Assembly (NCBI GenBank): GCA_030762935.1
Contig: CM060881.1
Location: 98,010,001 to 98,074,000 of the forward strand
Length of the DNA stretch: 64,000 nt
Origin: Hymenopus coronatus
Lineage: Eukaryota; Arthropoda; Insecta; Mantodea; Hymenopodidae
Direction of reading: 5' to 3'
In this document: in pieces, positions 12,495 through 24,504 of the stretch
Numbering within the stretch: position 1 is the stretch's first letter
How the letters are laid out: each line of letters starts with the position of its first letter
The notes under the pieces: model-generated
The model's input: only the letters and a program-made list of their open reading frames with translations
Database searches by the model: none
What the model was told of the DNA's origin: nothing
Made by a program: the position numbers and the translations under genes

Positions 12495-12531
<37 letters not shown>
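12495..12531. repeat. (GA)n microsatellite
   Basis: About 18 GA units. Confidence 0.95.
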
Positions 12532-12534
<3 letters not shown>

Positions 12535-12746
12535 CATTAATATTTTGTCTTTGAAATAGGTGTTTCAGCAGGTTTTTGGGTACGTTTAATTTCATAGCGG
12601 GCGTGCGCATGTGTGAGAGTGCGTGCGTGCCATGTTTACAAATGGACTCACCTGAACCTGAAATAAAGCCTGAGTAATTAGGTCCTATTAACTATTGCAT
12701 TTATATACTTGAATTTCATAAAGCGACAGGTACATGCGTTCCAAAC

Positions 12747-12812
12747 TACAGTAAAACTCTGCTTAATCAAACTAAAGGGAAAGAACCTTTTCGGGTATTA
12801 GAAGGTTATTAC
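12747..12812 (+). mobile_element. possible pogo/Tigger-type terminal inverted repeat
   Basis: A TA dinucleotide at 12747-12748 is followed by CAGTAAAACTCTGCTTAATC, then AAGGGAAAGAACC and GGGTATTAGAAGGTT. This has the layout of the ends of pogo/Tigger transposons: TA target, CAGT start, and a CTTAATCAAAC then GGTATTAGAAGG pair echoing a nested inverted repeat. No matching right end was found, and the downstream sequence on the minus strand has no clear transposase frame. A solo or decayed end is the most that can be said. Confidence 0.4.
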
Positions 12813-13358
12813 TTTTTTGTAGCGAAATGAAGAAAATTATTCTATTCACAATTCATGTAATAATGTTTAATGCAATACTGTATACAGTCCTAAAATATGC
12901 ATAACTGTATTTACAAAATCTATTACTTAAAATCAGAACTTATTTTTGAACTTTCTTCTGCTACGTTTGAGAACAGCTATAATATCATGAATGATGCTAT
13001 CTATTGGTTAACTCTCTGATTTATTTACATAACACTTGTCAGTCTAAAAAGAAAAGGTGTTGTGTTATCGATGGTGTTATAAATCGGTATTCCCATTAAG
13101 ATTTATATATTAATTTGATTTCCTGTTATCTCTAATGATTTAAATCTTTCGTCCGCTGTCATTCTGTCGCCAATGGCTTCAAGATTTTGGAAGACGCGCT
13201 CTTTTTGCTGACATCTTATACAAGAACAAACCACACTGACAGACGCCAACAGTAAAATAGCATTTTGTTTTAAAATAAAATTCCTGAGTTTTGTCCTATA
13301 TTCCTTTATTTTTTCCCAGTTTCCCTACATTTCCTTCGTTGACGTATCTGTTTACCGT

Positions 13359-13496
13359 TTGCTTTTTCTTACAAATACACATTTACAAACACACAAACAC
13401 CCATGCCCAAGTCAGGACTCGATACCACGATCCCGTGCGCCACGAAGCACCAAAGCTAGGCATTTTAGCGAACACGGTCACGGGGACCGGCATATT
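13359..13496 (-). mobile_element. SINE family E, tRNA-derived, minus strand
   Basis: Its reverse complement matches the plus-strand copy at 31098-31353: GGTCCCCGTGACCGTGTTCG, GCTTTGGTGCTTCGTGG, GGGATCGTGG, GAGTC, GGGCATGGGTGTT and TTTGTAAAAGAAA-like spacing. The B-box region is decayed. It lies just upstream of the retrotransposon 3' end. Confidence 0.65.
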
Positions 13497-13519
13497 GGGC
13501 TTCGATTTGAATGCATGTA

Positions 13520-13566
13520 TAAGGATGATGATGGTGATGATGATGATGGTGGTGGTGGTGGTGATA
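13520..13566. repeat. (GAT/GGT)n microsatellite
   Basis: ATGATG units grading into GGTGGT units. It gives Met/Val or Asp/Gly runs in overlapping frames, which are not coding evidence. Confidence 0.9.
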
Positions 13567-13621
13567 CAGAAATTTAGGGATCAGAAAAGAGCACAGTGTT
13601 GCTTTAAGGTTATATAGCTAG

Positions 13622-13846
13622 GATGATTATACTGAGCATGGATTCTTCAAAAAGCACTTACAGACTGTGGGAGACACCAGATGTAGACTCTGTGGTGGGC
13701 AGAATGAATCTGCCCAATATATACTGCTAAACTGCGAGGCATTTGGAAGAAGAAGATTTCGTATCTTTGTTGACCAAATTAAATATCCTATGTTAGAAAA
13801 ATGGGTCTTGACGCTTAGTAACATCAAAGAATTGGAATTTTTATAA
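13622..13846 (+). pseudogene. non-LTR retrotransposon ORF2, C-terminal fragment
   Basis: An uninterrupted 74-codon frame ends at a TAA (13844-13846). It starts DYTEHGFFKKHLQTVGD, then CRLCGGQNESAQYILLNC, then EAFGRRRFRIF. The C-x2-C-x8-Y-x4-C pattern after a GHG-like helix is the zinc-knuckle-like C-terminal module of many LINE ORF2 proteins; the expected His of CCHC is Tyr here. Only the 3' end remains, as is usual for 5'-truncated LINE insertions. The RT domain is absent. It may belong with the RT fragment at 43287-44150, but the two do not overlap. Confidence 0.75.
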
Positions 13847-13849
13847 TAG

Positions 13850-14445
13850 GAAATGGGACACCACAAAACATCACAAAGATTAAGGTGCGAGGGTCTTTGA
13901 ATACTTAAACGTCCCAAATACTAATTTAATCTAAAATTATTTTCCTTTTCAGCCTACAATTATTTTTGTTTAACTAATTTTTATGTCTAGATTAATGCGA
14001 AAGAGACGGTATAAACTCTTTTTTGTTTATTGTTATTTTTAGTACATACAATATATGCCTGTGCAAGTATTAGCGCTTGTTATAACAGTAAAGGGTAAAG
14101 GATAGACAACGGAGGGGAACATTTCGCGCACTGCGACATATTCAAATCTACTGCAACTAACAACCACTGGGAGAAAGAGATGAAGTGAGAGCACAAGAGG
14201 AGGCTACAGGCTGCAGGCAGACAGGTCGTAGAGACGCGTGGAAGTCCCTAACATTTCCGATGACACGTCCCATTGCCGGAGCCACAAGAGAGAGCGACAT
14301 ATCGATCTGACATTGTGCACGAAGAGTATTCTTTCCATTGAGCATCCCTCCGCACCCTCTGATCGCAATGGCATACACTAAAAATATAGAAGCATAACTG
14401 GAAGATGAAAAGAAAACGAAATAATGGAAAGTAAATCATGACATG
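13850..14445. other. no recognised feature (possible retrotransposon 3' UTR at left)
   Basis: The first 100 bp may be the 3' untranslated tail of the LINE fragment. The rest includes a GC-richer purine block (14150-14340) of unknown origin. Confidence 0.35.
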
Positions 14446-14449
14446 AGAA

Positions 14450-14572
14450 ACCATCTCAGAATTCGCCTTCCGACCCCAGAAGAATCCGAAAATGCTATGG
14501 ACGTCAGAATGGGCTGTCGTGGGGGATGGAACCCGGAGCCTCCCGAATGGCTGTCGCTCACCTCAATAGTTA
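14450..14572 (-). mobile_element. tRNA-like SINE fragment, minus strand
   Basis: The reverse complement carries GGTGAGCGACAGCCATTCGG and CCGGGTTCCATCCCCCAC, a B-box-like block preceded by a plausible D-arm region. No second copy is in the window, so family membership is unclear. Confidence 0.4.
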
Positions 14573-15044
14573 TAAAACTAGCTACAGTGTTTCTTGGAAT
14601 GTTGAGGATTAACTGCATACTATATACATACCTTTGCCAGTATCACAGCAAATTTACCAATGTGAATTTGAGCATCTTATATATTTTCCTTCATTTTCAA
14701 TTACTATTGTTTCTCCTCCGCCGTTTTATTAAGCGCAGTTCGGTTAAGGGGTGCATTTCTGTATCAAAATGTTCATTAATCCTGCAGTGCTTGCTTCACT
14801 TCGCAGTCGGATGTTCCACATCTTTTATCTCTATCCGCTGTTTCATTTTCATCTCTCATCCAGATATCATCTGTGGCAAACCTTTCATCTTAACGTCACA
14901 TACATCAAAGAAATGACATGCCTGGAGGAAAGGTACAGAAGAGGGGTGATGGATGGTGTGATATTTCACCACAATCATAGCGGTATGATGGACTGACTTC
15001 CTGAAATCTCACCTTCCTGAACTCTTTTGAATCCGTAAAAGGCT

Positions 15045-15215
15045 ACTGGATGAGAACACAGAATCCTAACACAGACTCACAGATGGACGTTTTTCTAAAA
15101 GTATATTTTATTCAGGGGGCCTCTAACATACATTTCCGGGACAACCCTACATCAAATTTGTGGTGGAATACTATACTTCCTCTTATTTCTATAGATAGAG
15201 AAAGATTTAAATATA
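15045..15215 (-). repeat. PTR repeat, palindrome-end fragment
   Basis: ACGTTTTTCTAAAAGTA, TTATTCAGGGGGCCTCTAAC, ACATTTCCGGG, GGTGGAATACTATACTTCC, then TATAGATAGAGAAAG. This is the last 170 bp of a unit facing the next copy, an inverted arrangement. Confidence 0.65.
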
Positions 15216-15279
15216 CAAATTACAATTATCCATTAAAGTATTAAAGAAATTCGTACTGTGTTACAGATATTTTATTATG

Positions 15280-16085
15280 TTCTCTAACACGTGTAGCACC
15301 ATAGCAGGTAAAGAAGGTATTGTATTCCACCCTAAAACTCGATACATAGCAATCACTGGAACTACATGTTTCGAGGTCCTCTGAATCAAAACAATGGGAA
15401 AATAACCGTGTGTACGTATATGTAGACAGCATAAATTACAAAGAAAGCCAGTTAACTTCGAAATTTACATTAAGTTCAGTAACTTGCAAGAAGGCTAAAA
15501 GAAATTTTCAGATAAATCCGTCCTTCCCAAATTACCCTTTACATGGAGCGTTTCTCGCAATTTTGTATTTTCTCAAAAATGGTAGTTATGATTTTGATTA
15601 TCGTAAAATATGGTATATTAAATATTTTTACGTATCTAACAAACTGTGTGTTCTAAATTTCTTGGAATTATCCACCGAGTCCTCATCATTCTGGAGAGTT
15701 TTACCTAACTAGTAAAAAACCCACACAAAATGTAGATCCCGTTAAAACACACAAATTGTTTCATATACAATGTTTTGTACAGCGAACCATTTCCAGATAT
15801 TCCTTGTTATTGGTATTAAAACTTTCGAAACTTTAATTTTTCTTTGTCTTGCTCATAGGAATAGAAGGGAGTTTCAATTACATGGCATGCGACAGGGTTT
15901 TAAAAGGTTTGATTATCGTTTTAGCACTGTGTATTCCCGTACAGTTCTAATCACAAGGAACGTAATAAATCCAATTTCTAAGTTTATATTGATTAGCATG
16001 AAGTAGAGAGAAGAATTAACTTTTGTAAGAATACATTTTAACAGAATAGGTAGAGAAGACTATGTGAATGGAACACATATTTGCC
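15280..16085 (+). repeat. PTR repeat, near full-length copy
   Basis: From TTCTCTAACACGTGTAGCAC through AAGAAGGTATTGTATTCCACC, GAAATTTACATTAAGTTCAG, TGATTTTGATTATCGTAAAA to ACTATGTGAATGGAACACAT. It is moderately diverged. Together with 15045-15215 it forms a head-to-head pair about 65 bp apart. Confidence 0.8.
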
Positions 16086-16344
16086 CCCTCCCCCTTCTTT
16101 TGTACCTCCCTAGAAGTAGGATAAAAACTTATTCTACTCGTGACATCGATCGGAAATCTACATGCGGTTAAAATTATATAGCTCTACAATGTGCACACCA
16201 TTAAGACGAGATAGGTCGTAACATTTAATCTATAAATGGATTACTATTGAAATATAATTGGAAGAGGAATTTAGTTGTAATTTGACTAGATTTTTCACAG
16301 CATTTCCGGTGAATTCAGGACTCTTTGCTCATCTATTTATTTTT

Positions 16345-16815
16345 TTTTTTCCTTTCTCTATTAGATAGCTATAAGCAACGCAGGTATTGCAGCCCATATA
16401 ACCGAGATTTCACCAAAAGTACTGTTTTGAGACTCCCTGAATCCAAAAACAGAATTTCTAGAAAAGAAAAGAAAAAACAGTGCATGGGTATTTAAGCGTA
16501 AGTGTGCGTCTGATATGAACAGGATAACTAAACCTCAGTTTTTTCCAATAATGGGACACGAAAATTAAAAATTAAATAAATAAACAAAATAGGTAAAATA
16601 AAACAAATTCCCACTCCAAACTACGGAAAAAATGACTTATTTTTAAGTTTTTAGACATTGCTATATGAACAATCGATTAAAATGTATCATATGTTTAATA
16701 ATTTTTGTGACAAATACAATTAAAATCTTGCATTTTCTGGTAATAATCTTTGAACTTATCTTCATTTTGAATGTTCTATATAATTAGCAAGCCATAAGAG
16801 ATACACATAATCTTA
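16345..16815 (+). repeat. PTR repeat, 3'-truncated diverged copy
   Basis: TTTCCTTTCTCTATTAGATA, GCAGGTATTGCAGCCC, CCGAGATTTCACC, then ATAACTAAACCTCAG and GAACTTATCTTCATTTTGAA markers in order. The second half is lost or unrecognisable. Confidence 0.6.
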
Positions 16816-17109
16816 TTATACCTTTTCAAGGTTTATTTTGAAGATTTACTCAATGCTAAATATTTCCTGTAATTTGTTGTTATTAATTATAATAATAAAT
16901 GTATAATAATAAAAATAATATTTTCTAAGGATAATGTTAGTTCAAACGTTCCCTTTTTTTTTTTTGCTTTGTTACTTGTGTTGCTAACATTAATGTTAAT
17001 TAGTATGATTTATATTGAATTCCAATTTAACTTTTACAGTGGCGATAAAGCTTTGACGACCCAACATGTCTAAAATTAGTACATTAAAAAAGGTACGTTC
17101 TCCCATATA

Positions 17110-17370
17110 CGTATTTTTGGCATTAATTATTTTCGAGATATTCTTTGATATTGGTTTGAATTTCCAAATACTTTTATTGTTCTAAATTGGTAAACTATTC
17201 GTTTTTCCTCATCGTCATGCAGCAAAGTTTCAAAGCAAACACATAGCGATCCGCTTTTTAAAAATCTGATTTTCGCGAAAATAGACGATGAAGCGTTTGT
17301 ATTAGAAAAGTGTTGAGAGTGAGTAAAGGAACTCGTGTGAATCCCACATATCAGATTCTCTTTTTCAATT
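17110..17370 (+). repeat. PTR repeat, distal fragment
   Basis: TTTTCGAGATATTC, TTGATATTGGTTTGAATTT, then CTCGTGTGAATCCCACATAT and CAGATTCT. This is the last third of a unit, strongly diverged, with no palindrome end. Confidence 0.5.
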
Positions 17371-18124
17371 CCCTCAACTGTTATTTGCACGAAGCAGCAT
17401 TCGTCATGCAATTATTTTTTCCGATGCAGATTCCTAAAGGTTTGAGAGAACTAAAAACAAGATAAATGCGCACTGAACAGAAAGACTTCAAGAGCAGTTT
17501 CCCCCTGTTACTGAATCAAATGAAACTTAACAGAATCAAGGATGTTAAACAGATCCTTTTAACATTTCGTGAAAGAGAAAATGAAGCAAACATATTTTTG
17601 TGTGACTAAATCGGAATTTGTATTACTTTTCCGATACAAGCTCTTAAAATGTGAGTTGCCTAAAATCCAGTATACCACTTGTCTTTTTTTTGTTTTTCCT
17701 GCTCCGCCTAAAAACATTTGAAAGTGGTTGTTAGGTACGAAATACCGATGGAAACAACAGATGAGGCGGTTGGAAGCTGCTTTGTGGAAGCTGTAGAGAA
17801 TGTTCGAGAAGAGCACCTTTGAAGGGAGTTGGGGAACAGTATTCAGACTTCAACTATGTATGTGGTTAAATTGTTTCAACTGCATTTCTGTATATCACAG
17901 CTATCATATTATTTTCACAAAACAGTATAGCCATTTACCTCATAACGCTGAAGTAACTTCCGCGAACATATAGATGCATCATCTGTCATTTGAAACGCTT
18001 TAAAAACGAAGTTTTACTTTGTCTACTTCGTACGAAATGCATAGATAGAAAACCACAATTCGATACTAAGATTCACAGAAACTACAGCTGTTATGGTTCC
18101 TGAATCCAATATAAGCATTTTTCT

Positions 18125-18320
18125 TTCTTTGAACACGCTTACACATAGTAAATAGAGAACATAGTGTAATCCAGCCAAAAGTCGATGTCGAGATTTCATC
18201 GGGAATGTTTTCATGTTCCCTGAATACAAAGAAAGCTTTAGAAAATAAAGGTCTTAGTATGGTTGTGTGCATGTCTGTTCCTGAACAGCACAACTTAGAA
18301 ACGATTGGATTAACCATTGG
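18125..18320 (+). repeat. PTR repeat, palindrome-end fragment
   Basis: ACACTTACACATAGTA-type degenerate palindrome, AATAGAGAACATAGTGTAAT, GATGTCGAGATTTCATCGGG, CCTGAATAC, then TTCCTGAACAGCACAACTTA. The remaining unit is not recognisable downstream. Confidence 0.55.
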
Positions 18321-18324
18321 ATTA

Positions 18325-19225
18325 CAATAGTGGATTAATCTCTTATTCAGGATTACTCTTTCTGATAAACTATAGCCATGAAGTGCTCTAGCATAGTACA
18401 TTATTGAACACTTTACCATACTTTATTTGGCCAAATCTTTGAAAATATATTATTTTATAAATATAAAACACACATTTAAATTTTATGATGTATCTAACGA
18501 GAAAATTGGTATTATTGCTCTTATATATAAACGAACTCAAAATTGAGAGAAATCTAGTCATTTTAGGAGTATGACATTTCAATACCATTAACATCACGAA
18601 CACCATAAGCTTATAATATATGAGATTTCTCCAATTTTGGGCCCGCTATTATATGAGAATAATAAATATTTCTATTCCATGTTGGATGCAACATATAATA
18701 AAAAGTATACTTATAAATTATATTTTTCAGTTTATACTGCCCGAATATGAAATATAATGAATTATTACTCTCTTATAACAGGGGACTCGAAGTTGTGGTA
18801 ATATTGAATATTTAAGATTATGGGGTTCATGGCTTGAAGTGTTACAATCCCCAGAATTAATATATTTCTCCAAATATTTGAGTTCTTCTGTTGAAACATG
18901 CACAAAAAATCGAATGTTAACATTAAATACAATATCAAATAAAATTTATAAATGTATATGATTATAAAATAACATATTTCCAAATTTTCCCACAAATTAG
19001 TCCATTAGGGAGCAAATAAGATCCAGTTTATTGTAAAGGTTCAGTAATGTATTACACTAATATTTCTTACATTAATTAATCAGATAAGAATAGTCCTGAA
19101 TAAGGCTTTAATTGAGTAAAGTTAATTTAACCAAACAATGTCCAGAATTAATGCCACTAAGATATATATATATATAAACAACTTCTTAAACTACTAGTCT
19201 TCTCTGGAAAAAAAAGATGTTGTAT
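18325..19225. other. no recognised feature
   Basis: Very AT-rich stretch. Short frames at 18388-18606 and 18765-18995 on the minus strand have no domain signal. Confidence 0.4.
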
Positions 19226-19229
19226 TACA

Positions 19230-20010
19230 TTCAAACGATGTTTTCTACCCCATTCTACAACAAAATACTCTTAGAAGTTATTCTTCTACGTACTTCATGT
19301 TAATGGGGCATTTTTAAATGGTATTATGACGGATGCTTTTATTTACAATGGGAATAAGGTAGTTCAATAGGCTCAGTGATGTCAAATCTTTTAGGAGCTG
19401 GTCTCTATCTACTGATTTTTAATTCCGTTATCTTTGCACGATCAGGAGGAGGAAAAAGATTTAGGATTTTCCTTTTGAGAAACACGTAAGTTGAAAATTC
19501 AAATCAAATCTCGGATATGGTTATTTCTGCCCCCCCCCTGATATGCTTGAACGAGTGTTTGTCTATTTCTTACGGTTTACGGTTGCAAAATATGACTCCA
19601 AAGGCTATTCTCATAAAATTCAAGATATACAATATATTTCTGATGGAAATGTCTTACACATATAGTGTTTTTAAAAAATTGTTAAAGCTATTTTTCAGAA
19701 AATCAAAATTTTGGAAATAATTTCCATGTAAAAGGTAATTTAGGGTGGGGATTTTTTGAAAATCTTCGTGCAGCATCCTTGAAAGATGTTGAATTTAAAT
19801 TCTAAGTTTGGTATTTAACGGGCTTTTCGTTTAGTACATACAGATACTCATACAAACACACAGACACGCGCAGAATTTTTTTCCTAAAAATACTTTTTAT
19901 TATTCAGTTTTATTAAATATATTTACATTCTCGATATCGAATTTTTGGGTGGAATGCAATACTCCCTCGACCGGCTATGTACCTAGCAGGCAATAGAGAA
20001 ATATGTCCAA
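19230..20010 (-). repeat. PTR repeat, near full-length diverged copy
   Basis: CTTCTACGTACTTCATGTTA, TCTTACGGTTTACGGTTGCA, AATCTTCGTGCAGCATCC, TCTAAGTTTGGTATTTAACG, CTCGATATCGAATTTTTGGG, and a decayed palindrome ending AATAGAGAAATATG. A C-run lies near 19531-19539. Confidence 0.75.
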
Positions 20011-20014
20011 TAAC

Positions 20015-21580
20015 TGCAGTAAAACACATGGATTGCAAAGCTTATAAGGAAATCATTGGAGTAAATTACAGAAATTGATTTCTACGAAGATAGGTATTGG
20101 CTGTTTATTTCAACATTACTCCAAACATGGCATGTCTCTACATTTTCATAGCTGAATATAATGTACCTCAGCATCATTTTGTCGTTGACTATTAACACAA
20201 ACGAGGTAACTGTTGTGTAGGGTGGGATAATCTCCATCGTCACACTTGGTGGAGAGGCCGTGAAAATCTTATCCCTGGTGCATGCAAAGAGAATCCGCAA
20301 GTAGGTTGAAATCTCCTTAACTGTGACTTAAATTACATTACATTCCTCTCACGTTCTGGGCACCACTTCTGTAGTTCACTTAGGAGAATCACAAGCATCC
20401 AGATCCTTATACAGTGTGGGAGGTGAGTAAGAGCAAATAATAGCATGTTTAATAGAGAACAATGCGTATACCACTTTAGTTATTTCACATTTTATCGCTT
20501 ACAAACAGCATTGTCATAAATAAAGCACAAATTTCAGGTCTAATGTATTTTGAACGGCCCTGTGCTTTGTCTTTGCTGTGTTTACATACATCACTCCACC
20601 TATAGTCGGGTAGGGCAAAAGGCAGCGTACAGAGGGGGGTTAATCGGGCGACCTGTTACGTAAACAACCGAAATCTGAGATAAGGAATAATAGCCATCCT
20701 AAAAACATTATGAAATGTTGCTCATGAACATAACTTTTAGAAAGTAGCGAAAAAACCTACAAATCATGGATTACCACATTATCCTTAAAGGCTGATACAA
20801 ATAACTCTAGATTAAGAAAGTCCCCGGAATCGTTATTTTCTCTTTAATTACCTATAAGAAAGTAAAGGATATTTTATTTTTAAGGTATTGATAACGTCCA
20901 TAACATCGCTCATTTCAATTTTCATGCTAATAATGATTGTTGTCTTTGCTTGGGAACTAGTTTTTGTTGTGTATGCATGTTCGTTTATCACATTTCATAA
21001 TGTCAGCAATGGAGGACGTTCGAAACTAAATTTTTGTTAAAAAATCTCCCCAGAGACATTCAGAATGATGGAAGAAGCGTATAGTGAAACAGCTATGAAG
21101 AAAACGAGGTGTATGAATAGCATAAACTTTTCAGTCGAATTTTGTGAACGCTAAAGACATGCTACAGTTATTTGAAAACATTTCCAGGAGTGATTCCAGT
21201 CTCTTTACACGCGGTGGCAGAAATGTATTACTACGGAAGGGAACTATTTTGAAGTGAATGTGCAAATTGCCTTATGGTAACTTCTTTTCGTGTTATTTAC
21301 ACATTCAGGGAACATTTTGAATGTAGTATGTATTTGCACCTATTCATCTAACCACTGTATACCCAGCTTGTTTCCTGTTAATAATGTTAATGGTGATGAA
21401 CATATTCATATGTAATATACGTGAAAAAACCCGGATGTGTACATTCATTTCTCCACTTGTTCCACAACAAAATATCATTATAAAAACTTATTACTTTATC
21501 TAGCAAGTACATAGGAGGGTGAGGGCTGAATTGGTTTGGATAGTGAGGGGTGAATTGGATTACTTAGTGAGGGGTAAATT
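20015..21580. other. no recognised feature
   Basis: 1.5 kb without a repeat match or domain. A 72-codon minus-strand frame at 20082-20300 is unassigned. Confidence 0.4.
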
Positions 21581-21584
21581 TAAG

Positions 21585-22315
21585 AAAGTAGCTATTGCAT
21601 TTCCCTAAAAAATTCGATGTCGAGATTTCAATGAAAATATACATTTTTGGGATCTCTGAATCCAAAAATAAGTTTTTAGAGAAAGACCCATATATGTCCA
21701 TGTGTCTTTGAAAGCTAACCTAAAAACGAAAAGTCCTTTAAACACCAATACTGGTACTGAAGTTCAACATCTTCCAAGGATGCGACACGATGATTTTAAA
21801 AAAGATTTCTCCGCCCCAAACTATTCTTTACGCGGAATATGTTTCGATATTCTCAAAACTGCCTCCAACGATTTTGATTAAAATATCATATGCTTAAGAT
21901 ATTTTTATGTCATATTAAAGGTAGATCTTTAATTTTCTGAGAGTAGCCTAAGTCGTAACAAATAAAATAATCTTACACAAAGAATTAGATCTCACCACAA
22001 CACATAATCTATACTCTATATCTTTTTGCTGTGAAGGTAATCATTTCCAAGATATTATTTGTGATTGGCTTCAATTTTAAAATACTTATACATTTCTCAA
22101 ACAAGAAACTTCAGCTGAAGTTTTGTTGCTGGTTTTAGATCTGGCCATGTAAAAATGACTGAACTTTAATTTCAAACGGATTGTAACAGCGTTTAAAGGT
22201 GCATTTCTTTGTTTTCCTTTTACTTATAAGGAACTAAAAATACTTTCTTTTAATTTTTATTTCAATTAACATTAAGTAGTTAGAAGAATAATCTTCTGTA
22301 AAAGCATTTTATTTG
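21585..22315 (+). repeat. PTR repeat, near full-length copy lacking the palindrome
   Basis: Begins at TATTGCATTTCCCTAAAAAA and TTCGATGTCGAGATTTCA, then TTTAAACACCAATACTGG, AAGGATGCGACACGATGATT, ACGATTTTGATTAAAATATC, to TAAGTAGTTAGAAGAATAAT. The palindrome itself has been lost. Confidence 0.75.
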
Positions 22316-22319
22316 TATC

Positions 22320-23090
22320 TACATTAAGTCCAATTTATTAGTAGTTTTCTTATTTGTTCGCACTGTTTTTATTAGTGCTTAGCGTGTACAATAAAATAAA
22401 AAGAAAGAAGAAAAGAAAAGACAAAGGAAATTTTTTTCTCTTTGCTGCTTCATAACGGCTTAAGTATACAAACCGAAGAAGTGATGATTAATGACTGCTA
22501 AAAAGAGTTTAGAATCTAAAAAGCGGAGTTACAGAAGATTCATATATTTAGGGTAAGTGAAACCTCGCAACCAGATAACTTTCGCCCCCCCCCCCCAAGC
22601 CTTCCGGATTAGACTACAAATTGAGTGGTAAATCAATAAAATATTAATTTTAACATGGTTTCACAGAATCTATTATTGATTTTTGGAGTGTGTCATAAAT
22701 AAAACTTGTTTGTGCTCATTCTGTTTCGCATAATTGCATTAAATGGTGATGTCAACCAAAGCCACTTTCATTTGCATGATTTATTTCCAGAGTAACGTCG
22801 TTACTCTCAGTTGTTGATTCCAAGTGAATTATGTGGTTATCCTTAAGCCATTCTTCAGTATTATTTAGGTTTGAATTGAATGGATTAGAATTATTTTTGT
22901 TTTTTTTTTCTTTTTTCTGATTTTTGTTTTCCACCGTTTTATACTACTGTAATTACTGAATCACCACGTTTCCATGGGAAACTGAAATCGTCTTGAGTAC
23001 TGCATAGAAAGTGATGTCGGATTTATCAAAGATGTTGCAAGGAAACTCCTCCATATTCAAATCGTATTGAATATGTCAAAGGTAAACGTA
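22320..23090. other. no recognised feature; C homopolymer
   Basis: AT-rich. It includes a C run at about 22585-22597. A lysine/asparagine-rich 60-codon minus-strand frame (22752-22934) is low complexity and not credible as a gene. Confidence 0.4.
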
Positions 23091-23092
23091 AC

Positions 23093-23380
23093 TCCATGGC
23101 ATGACATGGCCAAGGCCTACCGCCCGGCCTCTGTATCCTCCATCTCTGCCCGAAGGCGTCATGAATGGGGTGCAATGCTGGAGGGTGAGCCAACGCCTCG
23201 AGTCCCTTCCGGCTGGTTGATGCGGTCTTCTCACTCTGGAGCCGCTACTTTTCAATCAAGTAGCTCCTCAATTGGCACCCCAGGGACCTCACAAGCCAGG
23301 ACTCCCAGCGGGGGAAAATTCCCCACTCCGGTACCAGGAATCGAACCCAGGTCGCCGCGCTACCACCGCGCTAAGTAGAC
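23093..23380 (-). mobile_element. SINE family B, tRNA-derived, minus strand
   Basis: On the minus strand the element starts GTCTACTTAGCGCGGTGGTA (A-box region) and has CCTGGGTTCGATTCCTGG (textbook B box) 30-40 bases on. A GC-rich body of about 230 bp follows, ending with GGCCATGTCATG. The tRNA-like part could fold as a tRNA but merges into the SINE body instead of a 3' acceptor arm. It is the least decayed tRNA-like head here. Plus-strand frames of 79 and 103 codons over it are shadows. Confidence 0.75.
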
Positions 23381-23884
23381 GACTCTTTGCAATACACTAC
23401 AACGCTCGTTATTTTATTTTCTTCAATAAACTTGCCTGGAAATGGTGTAATAAGATACACAATAGGACCATTTTTTGTCGTTTCTATAATCTCACAATTA
23501 TTCTTCTCTAAAACACTAACTTCACTAATCTCATAATCGAGTTATAAAACGCACAACTATGTGCGTATCCAAGTCGACCAACGTACGGCTAAATTATTAT
23601 TCTCGAACCATGTGTATAACAAACGATCTCAATTGGTATTGAATTTTTACATGTGAAACGTGGATTGTATTCAGGTGGAATTGGAGTTAGTTGGATTTCA
23701 AACCCTAATGGATACCTAGTAAGTAAAACTTTGGGATATTAGAGTTAAAGATGCTTGGTGAGTTATAAAATAATTTAATGAACTGATAAATACACTGAAT
23801 CATTCACAGCTTTACTAAAGCTTAATGAACACGGCTACAATACGGCTACACATTTCTCCTAAAACTACCGTTATGTTAAAGGAG

Positions 23885-23985
23885 AACTTTTTACTTTCTT
23901 TACACGTACTATGGATATAGTTAGGTAGAGAAAGTATTCGATTTGGAGAATTCACCGGAAATATATTTTTTAGGACACCTTTGGG
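23885..23985 (+). repeat. PTR repeat, terminal fragment
   Basis: TTTTTACTTTCTTTACACGT, ACTATGGATATAG, TAGAGAAAGTATTCGATT, TTCACCGGAAATATATTTTT. Only the first 100 bp of a unit. Confidence 0.6.
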
Positions 23986-24504
23986 GCGGAAGTAGTTCTG
24001 TACGGCTGGGCGTCTCGATGTGGTATTTATTTAAACTTTTAGAGGTTTAAATTTGCCGCTGTCTATGAAGTTGGTCATGTTTGCTGGAATTAACTATTTG
24101 CGCCAGACTTGATTGTTGAAGCAGTTGCAAGATTATTATCGGCGGCGAATTACTTATTTAATTATAGCTCAACCACGTTTTCTAGTATATGTTTGCTAGC
24201 TTCAGTCGCTGAGTAAAAGGAATCTTAACACCCTTGCTTGGATGGTAGGATTTAATACAGTAGAGAATTAATTTAAAAGATTTCATGTTAATTATATACT
24301 TTTATTTAGTAAATCGTTGGAACAATGTAGTAAATTAAGTGTTACATGTAATTCAAATCTTCCTATACTTCAAATTATTTATACCCATATATTCTCTTAC
24401 TTCTCAGTCCAACTCTTCTAAGCCTCCCTCCTTCATACCACTCAGGTAATTCCGGTTTTTCTTAGTCCACCCCGCTTCTTCCTGGTGGAATCTGTTCTAA
24501 AATC

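Noticed and set aside
23067..23511. Proline/serine-rich frames near 23.1-23.5 kb
   Set aside because: They lie over SINE B on the opposite strand and are shadows of its GC-rich body.
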